DNA of 64,000 nucleotides, from assembly GCA_041396965.1 (NCBI GenBank), contig JAWKXN010000001.1, forward strand, positions 620,001-684,000. The letters run 5' to 3'. A program made the position numbers and the translations under genes. Shown one piece after another: positions 44,218 through 52,287 of this stretch. Source of the stretch: Rickettsiales bacterium (GTDB lineage Bacteria; Pseudomonadota; Alphaproteobacteria; Rickettsiales; SXRF01). Below the pieces are notes generated by a model. That model did no database searches, was not told the origin of the DNA, and worked only from the letters and a program-made list of their open reading frames with translations. How positions within the stretch are numbered: the stretch's first letter is position 1; each line of letters opens with the position of its first letter.

Positions 44218-44721
44218 ATGATTAATAAGATTATGAAAGTTAAAGATAGAAGTATGTTTTTTAATGGAAAAACCTATCGTTGTGCCATCGGTAAAAACGG
44301 TTTTTCTAAAAATAAACAAGAAGGTGACAATCGTACTCCGCTTGGCGTTTTCCCGCTGTGTGAGTTATGGTATCGGGCGGATAAAATAAGCGCGCCAACA
44401 ACCCATCTGCCACTAAAAATTATTACACAAAATGACGGTTGGTGCGATGATGTAAACTCGCCGGATTATAATAATCACGTAAAATTGCCGTTTGAATTTT
44501 CTCATGAAAAACTCTGGCGTGAGGATGATGTATATGATCTTATAATTCCACTTGGCTATAATGATTCACCAATAGTTAGGGGCAAGGGCAGCGCGATATT
44601 TGTGCATATCGCGAAACCAGATTATTCGGGAACAGAAGGTTGCGTCGCGCTTGCTAAAGAGGATTTGCTAGAGATATTGCCTTATTTGTCTACAAAAACC
44701 TGTATTGAAATAAGAGAATGA
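44218..44721 (+). CDS. L,D-transpeptidase (YkuD-like) catalytic-domain protein
   Basis: The 167-residue protein has the YkuD-type start (YRCAIGKNGFSKNKQEGDNRTPLGVFPL, where G-D-x-x-T-P-x-G-x-F is typical) and the catalytic segment IFVHIAKPDYSGTEGCVAL, i.e. H-x(n)-S/T-x-G-C-V with nucleophile Cys about residue 142. Family members make 3-3 crosslinks in peptidoglycan or attach lipoproteins. No signal peptide or membrane segment is visible at the N-terminus, so export is not explained; an upstream start was not found. This matches a compact subgroup of cytoplasm-predicted YkuD proteins seen in alphaproteobacteria. Confidence 0.85.
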   Translation: MINKIMKVKDRSMFFNGKTYRCAIGKNGFSKNKQEGDNRTPLGVFPLCELWYRADKISAPTTHLPLKIITQNDGWCDDVNSPDYNNHVKLPFEFSHEKLWREDDVYDLIIPLGYNDSPIVRGKGSAIFVHIAKPDYSGTEGCVALAKEDLLEILPYLSTKTCIEIRE

Positions 44722-44807
44722 TAGGTTTTAGCTTGCAGTTTTCTAATATGATAGGTAGTTTCCGAACATATTTCATTTTTAGTTTTTAATATAATAAAGG
44801 AAAAAAT

Positions 44808-46127
44808 ATGAGCAACAACGCTACAGCCGCTAAAGAAAATTTCACCGATTATAAAGTAAAAGATATATCTCTTGCTAAGTGGGGACGTAGCGAGATTTCA
44901 CTAGCTGAGACTGAGATGCCGGGTCTTATGGCGATTCGTGGTGAGTACGCCGCTTCCCAGCCACTTAAGGGTGCGCGCGTTGCTGGCTGTTTGCATATGA
45001 CTATCCAAACCGCTGTTCTTATTGAGACTCTTACCGCTCTTGGCGCGACCGTGCGTTGGAGTAGTTGCAATATTTTCTCAACTCAGGATCAAGCGGCGGC
45101 GGCGATTGCCGCAAGTGGCGTTCCCGTATTCGCTTGGAAAGGTGAGACTGACGAGGAATATGAGTGGTGTATTGAGCAAACTATTAAAAGTGCTGATGGC
45201 TGGGTTCCTAATATGATCCTTGATGATGGAGGGGACCTTACCAAGATCATGCATGATAAATATCCTGAGATACTAGCGGAAGTAAAAGGTATATCGGAGG
45301 AAACAACTACCGGTGTTCATCGTTTGTACGAAATGATGAAGACTAGAGAACTAAAAGTTCCGGCCATTGACGTAAATAATTCCGTTACCAAATCAAAATT
45401 TGATAATCTTTACGGTTGCCGTGAGTCGCTTCCTGATGGGCTTAAACGTGCGACCGATATTATGCTTGCTGGTAAAATAGCGGTAGTAGCTGGCTATGGT
45501 GATGTTGGTAAAGGTTGCGCTCATTCGCTAAGAGGGCAAGGAGCAAGGGTTATCGTAACTGAGATTGATCCGATATGCGCCCTTCAGGCCTCCATGGAGG
45601 GATACGAGGTGACAACTATGGAGGATGCCGCCGCGCGTGGCGATATTTTCGTAACCGCTACCGGAAATGTGGATATAGTTACTATTGAGCACATGCGGGC
45701 GATGAAAGATCGGGCGATAGTGTGCAATATCGGACATTTTGATAATGAGATACAAATAGAAGCTCTAAGCAATATGAAATGGGAAGAGATAAAGCCACAA
45801 GTTGATGAGGTAACTTTTCCCGACGGTAAGCGTATTATCGTACTTGCTAAAGGTCGTTTGGTAAATCTTGGCTGCGCTACTGGGCATCCAAGTTTTGTAA
45901 TGAGTACTTCTTTTTCTAATCAGGTTCTGGCGCAAATTGAATTGTGGAAAAATCATTCTAAATACGAAAATAAAGTATATGTGCTGCCAAAACATTTGGA
46001 TGAGAAAGTAGCCGCTCTCCATCTTGAAAAGCTTGGTGTAAAACTTTCTAAGCTTAGCGAGAAGCAGGCTAAATACCTAAATGTCCCACAAGCCGGACCA
46101 TTTAAGCCAGATGGTTATCGTTATTAG
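44808..46127 (+). CDS. ahcY: Adenosylhomocysteinase
   Basis: AhcY hydrolyses S-adenosylhomocysteine to adenosine and homocysteine, keeping methylation going. The 439-residue protein has [16 protein letters not shown] (about 64-79), [23 protein letters not shown] (about 137-143), the NAD-binding loop [20 protein letters not shown] (about 227-246), and the C-terminal [17 protein letters not shown] and KPDGYRY, which supplies the lysine and tyrosine of the NAD site. AAAGGAAAA precedes the ATG. A clear terminator follows. No SAH riboswitch was recognised in the 86 bases upstream. Confidence 0.98.
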   Translation: MSNNATAAKENFTDYKVKDISLAKWGRSEISLAETEMPGLMAIRGEYAASQPLKGARVAGCLHMTIQTAVLIETLTALGATVRWSSCNIFSTQDQAAAAIAASGVPVFAWKGETDEEYEWCIEQTIKSADGWVPNMILDDGGDLTKIMHDKYPEILAEVKGISEETTTGVHRLYEMMKTRELKVPAIDVNNSVTKSKFDNLYGCRESLPDGLKRATDIMLAGKIAVVAGYGDVGKGCAHSLRGQGARVIVTEIDPICALQASMEGYEVTTMEDAAARGDIFVTATGNVDIVTIEHMRAMKDRAIVCNIGHFDNEIQIEALSNMKWEEIKPQVDEVTFPDGKRIIVLAKGRLVNLGCATGHPSFVMSTSFSNQVLAQIELWKNHSKYENKVYVLPKHLDEKVAALHLEKLGVKLSKLSEKQAKYLNVPQAGPFKPDGYRY

Positions 46128-46134
46128 ATAGTAT

Positions 46135-46168
46135 AAAATCCTCACATATTTATGTGGGGATTTTTTTT
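46135..46168 (+). terminator. Rho-independent terminator after ahcY
   Basis: AAAATCC-T-CACATA pairs with TATGTG-G-GGATTTT (about 13 pairs, one G-T), closing a short loop, followed by a run of eight T. It begins eight bases after the ahcY stop. The remaining 284 bases to divL hold no gene I can support. Confidence 0.92.
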
Positions 46169-46452
46169 AGAATGTTTTATGTGCTCACCGCTCTGGTGGT
46201 TTGTTTTTGCTGTTCTGCTTTTTGCGTGCTTCATTATCGGTATGGTTTTCGCTTGGTTGATTTATATTATAACCTTTATTAGTAAACCTCTCAGGGTGTA
46301 GCAATTTGTCGGTTTCAGTTTTTTTAGTTTATAAAAATATATTTTTGTAATTTACGACTTAGATGCTAGCATAGTTTTGTTTGATTTAATGTGAAGTTTT
46401 CTTTACAGTATATCTTAATGTATAGCGTATTATTTTATAAGAGAAATTATTA

Positions 46453-48480
46453 GTGCGTAGATTTAGTTCAGCGATAAAATCAGCTTTATTTGGTGGCAGT
46501 GATGATAAACGTGAAGATTCTTTGGGAGATGTTCACGATGACAATCCGGCTGAAAATACGAACAGACTAAAGCTGGAGAATGAACGGCTCAAAATGGAGC
46601 TTAAAAAAATCTCCACTCTGCTTAACATGTCGCCATACCCAATCTGGCAACGTAATTCTGATCTTGATATAGAATTTTATAATCTGGCTTATGGCGAGGC
46701 GGTTGAGGATCTACTTGATGATGAAAGTATTGATACCGTACCCGAACTTGACCGTCATTCCAAAAATCTAGCACAGCAGGCGAATAAGCAAGCTTCTGAG
46801 GCTACAGAAAGAAGGCATATAATAGTTGGTGGTGAAAGAAAACTTTACGGTATTACCGAGTTTCCCATACCGGAAGAGGGTATTACCGCTGGTTTTGCGA
46901 TTGATTATAGCGAGCTTGATACGCTTAAGGAGGATGTATCACGTCATATATTAGCGCAGAAGAATCTTATGGAGATTTCCGCGAATGCTATGGCGGTTTA
47001 TGGAGCGGACAGGCGCATTAAAAGTTTTAACAACGCCTTTGTGGCGTTATGGAAATTGGATGAAATGTGGCTTGATTCCGAGCCAACCTATAGTGAGATT
47101 TTAGAAACTCTCTACGAAAAGCGCCGTTTGCCCGAACAGGCTAATTTCAAGATGTTCAAAGATCAGCAAATAAAATTATTTACTGAACTGTTAGAACCAA
47201 AGGAAGAATTTTTCTATTTGCCGGACGGCAAAGCGCTTAGGGTAATCGCGATACCACACGCTCTTGGTGGTATATTATTCGCCTATGAGGACGTTACAGA
47301 CCGACTTGCCCTTGAGCGCTCCTACAATACTCTTATCGCTGTTCAGAGAGAAACCCTTGATAATCTGCATGAGGGACTTGCCGTGTTCGGAGAGGATGGT
47401 AGGCTTAAGCTGAGTAACCCTAATTATTTGGCTATTTGGAATCTGGAGCAAGAGTTTGTAGACTCCGAGCCACACGTAAGTGAGTTGCTGGAGAAATATC
47501 GGGTATTTATAGATGATGAGGATATAGATAATTTTAGAAAACAGAATATTGATGAATTACAAATACGGGAATTTATCACCAGCCGTATAGAACGCAGTGA
47601 TGGTAAGGTTATTGATTGGCGCAAAGTCCCGCTTCCTGATGGCGCGACGCTGATAACTTATTTGGACGCGACTGATTCTACATTAGTGGAAAGATCGCTG
47701 CGTGAGCGAAATGAGGCGTTGCAAGAAGCCGATAAATTAAAGACAGAGTTCTTAGCTAATGTTTCTTATGAGCTGCGTTCACCGCTTACTTCTATCAGTG
47801 GCTTTTCTGAAATGCTGAAGCAAGAGTATTTTGGGACGCTCTCCAAGAAACAGAGAGAATATGTGGAGAATATCCATAATTCATCAAAACATCTTATGGG
47901 GCTAATTAATGATATTTTAGACCTAGCGGGAATTGAAGCGGGGTATATGCGTCTTGATGTTTCCGACTTTGATATTTCTATTATGATGAAGTCGGTTCTT
48001 ACTCTTATAACTGAACGTAGCAAAGAATTTTCTATCAATATAGATTTTGACTGTCCAGCCGATATAGGTGCGATGAATGGTGATGAGACTCGTATTAAAC
48101 AGATATTGTTTAATTTGCTTTCAAACGCTTTAAGATACTCTAAAGAGGGAGGTTCTGTTGGCTTTGGAGCGCGGGAGATGGGTAGTGGCGAAATAATGCT
48201 ATGGGTTGAGGATGATGGGCAAGGTATTCCAGAATCCGAGCAGGAAGTGGTATTTAGTAAATTCTATAAAGGTAGAAAAAAAGATGCGGATAAGAAAAAA
48301 TCCGCCAGATCACGTGATGGATCCGGCACTGGGCTGGGGCTGCCAATAGTTAAAAGCTTTGTTGAATTACATGGAGGAAGAGTGATTCTCGCCTCTGAGG
48401 TAGGAAAAGGCGCGCGTTTTGAGTGTTATTTGCCTCGTAATAACCCAGAATTAAAAAATGTAGCGAAATTAAAAAAATAG
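46453..48480 (+). CDS. divL: DivL-like PAS-domain kinase with tyrosine at the phospho-acceptor site
   Basis: The 675-residue protein has an N-terminal coiled coil (about 37-55), PAS-like domains (about 50-160, 165-280 and 290-410), and a kinase core in which the HisKA box reads NVSYELRSPLTS. Tyr439 replaces the histidine, the defining trait of DivL in the CtrA cell-cycle pathway. The ATPase boxes NLLSNALRYSKE, VEDDGQGIP and GTGLGLPIVKSFVELHGG are intact. In Caulobacter DivL binds DivK and steers CckA. No clear membrane segment is seen, unlike some DivL proteins, so it looks cytoplasmic. Start is GTG 46453 with GAGAAA upstream. Two receiver-like genes follow. Confidence 0.9.
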   Translation: MRRFSSAIKSALFGGSDDKREDSLGDVHDDNPAENTNRLKLENERLKMELKKISTLLNMSPYPIWQRNSDLDIEFYNLAYGEAVEDLLDDESIDTVPELDRHSKNLAQQANKQASEATERRHIIVGGERKLYGITEFPIPEEGITAGFAIDYSELDTLKEDVSRHILAQKNLMEISANAMAVYGADRRIKSFNNAFVALWKLDEMWLDSEPTYSEILETLYEKRRLPEQANFKMFKDQQIKLFTELLEPKEEFFYLPDGKALRVIAIPHALGGILFAYEDVTDRLALERSYNTLIAVQRETLDNLHEGLAVFGEDGRLKLSNPNYLAIWNLEQEFVDSEPHVSELLEKYRVFIDDEDIDNFRKQNIDELQIREFITSRIERSDGKVIDWRKVPLPDGATLITYLDATDSTLVERSLRERNEALQEADKLKTEFLANVSYELRSPLTSISGFSEMLKQEYFGTLSKKQREYVENIHNSSKHLMGLINDILDLAGIEAGYMRLDVSDFDISIMMKSVLTLITERSKEFSINIDFDCPADIGAMNGDETRIKQILFNLLSNALRYSKEGGSVGFGAREMGSGEIMLWVEDDGQGIPESEQEVVFSKFYKGRKKDADKKKSARSRDGSGTGLGLPIVKSFVELHGGRVILASEVGKGARFECYLPRNNPELKNVAKLKK

Positions 48481-48549
48481 TAGTAAAAGCTGTTAAATAT
48501 TAATATAAATACACTTATTTCTTTAATTTTTGTAAGATATGGTTTTTAT

Positions 48550-49158
48550 ATGACGGATAATAAAAAGCCCTTGATATTGGTTATTGATGATTGGGCGGAT
48601 GCTAAGAAAGTGACTGCCAATATAGCAGGACTTGCGGATAAACTTGGTTTTAACGCTAGTGAAATAGCATCTCAGATAAAAGTAATAACCAACGCTGATG
48701 AGGCGCTTGCTTTTATAAAACAAGCAAAACAGGATAATCAGCCAATAGCCGCCGCTTTTACCGATAATAAAATGCAAGGTGTGGATCGTGGTGTGGAAAT
48801 AGCAAAATCTCTAAAAACAAATAACCCTGATACTCAGGTAGTTTGGATTAGTAGCAATAGACCAAATATTCCTGAAGCAATAAAATTAGTATCTGAAGGA
48901 AAATTTAGCGCTAATGATGATCTAATGTTCTCAAAGTCTGACTCTAGCGGAGTGTTCAAAAGCGCTATATTGGTTAAGAATGAACATGATGATCCGTTAG
49001 TTGAGGTTATGGAGTATAATAAGCAAATAAGAGAGATATTAGTGCCAGTCTTCAGACAGGCGTTTGAACAGATAACACGGCGGAGCCCATCAGTAAATAC
49101 TGGCACTATTACGAATAGCGGGCAGGCAGAAATAAAATATAGTGCGGTACACAAATGA
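48550..49158 (+). CDS. Receiver-domain protein (paralogue 1 of a tandem pair)
   Basis: The 202-residue protein keeps the key residues of a response-regulator receiver: the acidic pair Asp13-Asp14 (ILVIDDW), phospho-acceptor Asp72 (FTDNKM), Ser101/102 (VVWISS) and Lys129 (LMFSKSD). The N-terminal half is unusual: an insert of about ten residues (GLADKLGFNASEIAS) separates the acidic pair from the next strand. After about residue 140 there is a helical tail without a DNA-binding motif, so it is a single-domain or adaptor-type regulator. It lies 69 bases after divL and is closely related to the next gene. Confidence 0.7.
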   Translation: MTDNKKPLILVIDDWADAKKVTANIAGLADKLGFNASEIASQIKVITNADEALAFIKQAKQDNQPIAAAFTDNKMQGVDRGVEIAKSLKTNNPDTQVVWISSNRPNIPEAIKLVSEGKFSANDDLMFSKSDSSGVFKSAILVKNEHDDPLVEVMEYNKQIREILVPVFRQAFEQITRRSPSVNTGTITNSGQAEIKYSAVHK

Positions 49159-49177
49159 TATATGGATAATATCTATT

Positions 49178-49762
49178 ATGAGTGAAACTAAAAAACCGAT
49201 AATATTAGTGGTAGATGATGTTGCTAAAGAAGATCACGTTGTCAATAATATCAGCTGTCTAGCTGGTAGTATGGGATATGACGCTGAGCGAATTAAATCA
49301 CAAGTAAAAGTAATAACAGATGGTAAGGAAGCACTTAATTTTATAGGGCAGGCGAAGAGTGATAATCAGCCGATAGCAGCCGCTTTTGTGGATGACCAAA
49401 TGCAAGCAGGAAATTACGGTTTTAAGCTTGCTAAAGCAGTAAAAGAAAGCAACCCTGACTCTTCTGTGGTGTGGATTAGCACACTTTCTCTTCATGAAGC
49501 CGTAGCTAGCGCGTTAAAAGAAAATGAATTATTCAAAGCTGATGATAAATTGATGTTTAATGATAATATAATGTTTGGCGGTATGGTAAAACATTATTTA
49601 TTGAAAAAGGATTTGTCACCTGTGATAAATAATAAAGATAACGATATAGGGCAAGCTCTAAAACCAGTTTTTGAGCAGGCTTTTAGTAGGATAACAAATA
49701 AAACACCATCTGGGAATGTGGATGGTGTTAATTCCTCAAAAGGTAAGGGTAGGAGTAAATAA
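49178..49762 (+). CDS. Receiver-domain protein (paralogue 2, lacks the conserved lysine)
   Basis: The 194-residue protein aligns without gaps to the preceding gene over the first 100 residues: ILVVDDV (Asp13-Asp14), AFVDDQM (Asp72), VVWIST. The lysine expected near residue 129 is missing (LMFNDNI), so phosphorylation signalling may be altered. The tail (about 150-194) is helical and then basic (SSKGKGRSK). ATG 49178 is chosen since the frame upstream overlaps the previous gene and the N-terminus (MSETKKPIILVVDD) matches its paralogue (MTDNKKPLILVIDD). Function is inferred only from the fold and divL proximity. Confidence 0.7.
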   Translation: MSETKKPIILVVDDVAKEDHVVNNISCLAGSMGYDAERIKSQVKVITDGKEALNFIGQAKSDNQPIAAAFVDDQMQAGNYGFKLAKAVKESNPDSSVVWISTLSLHEAVASALKENELFKADDKLMFNDNIMFGGMVKHYLLKKDLSPVINNKDNDIGQALKPVFEQAFSRITNKTPSGNVDGVNSSKGKGRSK

Positions 49763-49785
49763 TATGTTACGTTCCGTATTTTAAT

Positions 49786-50646
49786 ATGAACAAAAACCGA
49801 TATATACTTACCCTTTCTTGCCCTGATGTGCGTGGAATTGTCGCTAGCGTTAGTGGGTTTCTCGCTGAAAATGGCGGGTTTATTATAGAGTCAGCGCAGT
49901 TTGGTGATGCCTCAACAGGTCAGTTTTTCCTCAGGATAGAGTTCTTACTTGAAAAAGATAGTCAGAGTTTTGACGAACTAAAAAACTTGTTCGCGGCTAA
50001 GGTGGCGGATAGTTTTTCTATGGATTGGGAAATAGTTCCTAAAGATAGGAAAAGTCGTGTACTTATCATGGTATCAAAATTTGGTCATTGTTTGAATGAT
50101 TTGTTGTATAGGCATAAAACCGGACAGCTAGCGATTGATATACCAGCCATAGTTTCTAATCACACAGACTTACAGCATGTAGCGAGGTGGCATGATATAG
50201 CTTTCTACCATCTACCGATCGGCGCTGATAATAAAGAACAACAGGAAGCAGACATATTGAATCTGGTGGATAAACATAATATTGATGTGGTGGTGCTCGC
50301 TCGCTATATGCAGATTTTATCCGCTGACTTTTGCGCTAAGATGAAAGGCAGGGTCATAAATATCCATCATTCATTCCTGCCGAGCTTTAAGGGAGCGAAG
50401 CCTTACCAACAAGCTTTTGATCGTGGTGTAAAGCTTATTGGAGCGACCGCTCATTATGTAACGGAGGATCTTGATGAGGGACCAATCATTGAGCAAGAGG
50501 TAGCGCGAGTTGACCATACTAGTAATCCAGAGGATTTGGCAGCCATCGGGCATGACACTGAGTCAATTACTCTAGCGCGCGCCCTGCGTTATCACACTGA
50601 GCACAGAGTATTATTAAACGGCAAAAAAACAGTGATATTTAGGTAG
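49786..50646 (+). CDS. purU: Formyltetrahydrofolate deformylase
   Basis: PurU hydrolyses 10-formyltetrahydrofolate to formate and THF, balancing one-carbon pools. The 286-residue protein has an N-terminal ACT domain (ILTLSCPDVRGIVASVSGFLAENGGFI) and a formyl-transferase-like catalytic domain: VLIMVSKFGHCLNDLLYRHKTG, LARYMQILS, INIHHSFLPSFKGAKPY (Asn and His of the active site) and GATAHYVTEDLDEGPIIEQ (Asp). All features are standard. nadC starts six bases downstream. Confidence 0.96.
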   Translation: MNKNRYILTLSCPDVRGIVASVSGFLAENGGFIIESAQFGDASTGQFFLRIEFLLEKDSQSFDELKNLFAAKVADSFSMDWEIVPKDRKSRVLIMVSKFGHCLNDLLYRHKTGQLAIDIPAIVSNHTDLQHVARWHDIAFYHLPIGADNKEQQEADILNLVDKHNIDVVVLARYMQILSADFCAKMKGRVINIHHSFLPSFKGAKPYQQAFDRGVKLIGATAHYVTEDLDEGPIIEQEVARVDHTSNPEDLAAIGHDTESITLARALRYHTEHRVLLNGKKTVIFR

Positions 50647-50652
50647 GAACAA

Positions 50653-51552
50653 ATGACAGGAAATATAAAAGATTTGCGTGGCGATTCAGAGATTACTGAT
50701 ATTATAAAACGCGCGCTTGCTGAGGATATTGGCACAGGTGACATAACTTCTAGTTTGCTTATTCCTGAGGATAAAAAAGCGAAAATGAAATTTGTGGCAA
50801 GACAGGATATGGTGACCTGCGGATTACCACTTATTGGTGAGGTCTATTCACAGATAGACAAGGATATTTCGGTAGCGGTAAAGGTGATGGAAGGTAAAAA
50901 AGTACAAGCTGGTACTGTGCTTGCTATAATTAAAGGCAGTGCTAGGTCTTTACTTGCTGGTGAGCGGGTAGCGCTTAATATTATTCAGCGTATGTGCGGA
51001 GTGGCTACTCTTACTGACAAATACGTGGAAGCTGTCATGGGCACTAAGGCTATAATCCTTGATACCAGAAAAACTATGGTAAATTTGCGGGTTTTAGATA
51101 AATACGCAACCAGTGTTGGTGGTGCGCGAAATCATCGTGTGCGACTTGATGATATGATTCTAATAAAAGACAATCACATAGCTCTTAGCGGTGGTGTAAA
51201 GCAGGCGGTTAAGACAGCAAAGTCTGGAGCTGGGGATCTAAAGATAATTGTTGAATGTGATACCATAGAACAAGTAAAAGATGCCGCTGAGACAGAAGCT
51301 AACCGTATAATGTTGGATAATATGGATGTTGACACGCTGCGTAAAGCGGTGGAGATAGTCGCCGGTAAAATTCCGCTAGAAGCTTCCGGTGGAGTAGATC
51401 TTAATAACATAGCCGAGATAGCGAAAACTGGAGTTGATTATATATCGGTCGGGGCGATTACCCATTCGGCACCAGCTGTTGATATAGGCGCGGACATAGA
51501 TCTGACATCAGGTGGTGGTCTGCTTTCCTCACTAGCTTTCTGGAGAAAATAA
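50653..51552 (+). CDS. nadC: Nicotinate-nucleotide pyrophosphorylase (quinolinate phosphoribosyltransferase)
   Basis: NadC makes nicotinate mononucleotide from quinolinate and PRPP in NAD synthesis. The 299-residue protein has EDIGTGDITSSLL (about 24-36), GERVALNIIQRMCGVAT (about 102-118), LDTRKT (about 139), GGARNHRVRLDDMILIKDNHI (about 158-178), IIVECDT, RIMLDNMD, ASGGVDLNNI and DYISVGAITHSAPAVDI. One oddity: after TRKT the family normally has (T/L)PGLR, but here MVNLR. The other catalytic residues are kept, so activity is likely. No nadA or nadB is present in this window. Confidence 0.95.
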   Translation: MTGNIKDLRGDSEITDIIKRALAEDIGTGDITSSLLIPEDKKAKMKFVARQDMVTCGLPLIGEVYSQIDKDISVAVKVMEGKKVQAGTVLAIIKGSARSLLAGERVALNIIQRMCGVATLTDKYVEAVMGTKAIILDTRKTMVNLRVLDKYATSVGGARNHRVRLDDMILIKDNHIALSGGVKQAVKTAKSGAGDLKIIVECDTIEQVKDAAETEANRIMLDNMDVDTLRKAVEIVAGKIPLEASGGVDLNNIAEIAKTGVDYISVGAITHSAPAVDIGADIDLTSGGGLLSSLAFWRK

Positions 51553-51556
51553 TTAT

Positions 51557-51623
51557 ATACTAGCTTTGGGTAAGAATTATCCAAAACTAGTATGAAAACC
51601 TTATCCGAAAGATAAGGTTTCCC
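51557..51623 (+). repeat. Two-hairpin dispersed repeat (copy 4)
   Basis: The palindrome ATACTAG.TTTGG.TAA / TTATCCAAAACTAGTAT (51557-51593) is followed directly by AAACCTTATC-CGAAA-GATAAGGTTT (51596-51620), a perfect ten-pair hairpin. The whole unit recurs inverted at 36264-36330. It begins five bases after the nadC stop and could act as a 3' end structure. Confidence 0.65.
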
Positions 51624-51695
51624 ACTATGAAGTAAGCGTAAAATTAAATAAAAATATGTAATATTTTTATTTGTGATGACTATAGTTTTATCCAG

Positions 51696-52196
51696 ATGAC
51701 TAGAAAAAAAAAGAAAAAATATAATACTATCTATTGTAAAGAGCCGATATTAAGCCTCAGGCAGTATTATCATCTCGCTATATGGTTGCCTATTGTTGTT
51801 CCTCTGTTGTTATGGGCTATTGGTATGCGTCCGGTAAATCAAGAGTTATTTCAGACTGGAAATTCCTCAACGTTTTTTTATCTGGTAGTGTTTGGAGTTA
51901 TTCAATATTTCATATTCGCCTGCTGGAGTATCTTCAAATATCGTGGGGCAAGCGCCCTTGAGCTCAAAAAAGTGGCTTTTGCCGCTCCAATAGCCTTTGT
52001 TCCTTATTACGCTTTTGGTTTTTTGATAATTTATACTATAGCTAATTTTGATCTGCCAGGATTTCCGGTTTTTCTGGTGGTTATACTGCTTTCTGTGGTT
52101 TGTTTGCCGGTTGGTTATTTATATGTTGGGCTTTCCAAAATAATCCAGATGATTTTAGAAAGAACTGGTGTTATTAATCAGGAAAGCTTTTATTAA
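51696..52196 (+). CDS. Hypothetical four-helix membrane protein
   Basis: I do not recognise this 166-residue protein. A very basic N-terminus (RKKKKKYN) is followed by four hydrophobic segments: HLAIWLPIVVPLLLWAIGM (about 27-45), FYLVVFGVIQYFIFACWSIF (about 60-79), VAFAAPIAFVPYYAFGFLIIYTI (about 91-113) and FPVFLVVILLSVVCLPVGYLYVGL (about 122-145). A short cytoplasmic tail ends it. It lies between nadC and argS on the same strand. Nothing indicates a substrate or partner. Confidence 0.65.
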   Translation: MTRKKKKKYNTIYCKEPILSLRQYYHLAIWLPIVVPLLLWAIGMRPVNQELFQTGNSSTFFYLVVFGVIQYFIFACWSIFKYRGASALELKKVAFAAPIAFVPYYAFGFLIIYTIANFDLPGFPVFLVVILLSVVCLPVGYLYVGLSKIIQMILERTGVINQESFY

Positions 52197-52287
52197 AATC
52201 AAATGACTACAAAAACTCCCATCAAAATTGTTATGACGATCTATTTTGGGCAGATGGTTATTTACCATAAACGGAATATACTTAAAA

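Noticed and set aside
46169..46452. Possible small genes in the gap between ahcY and divL (a 36-residue plus-strand frame and a hydrophilic minus-strand frame near 46188-46320)
   Set aside because: The plus frame is short, Cys/Phe-rich and lacks a ribosome site; the minus frame has protein-like composition but no ATG, so at best it is a gene remnant.
49142..49177. Extended N-terminus for the second receiver protein
   Set aside because: The extra 12 residues overlap the preceding gene, and the paralogue alignment starts at ATG 49178.
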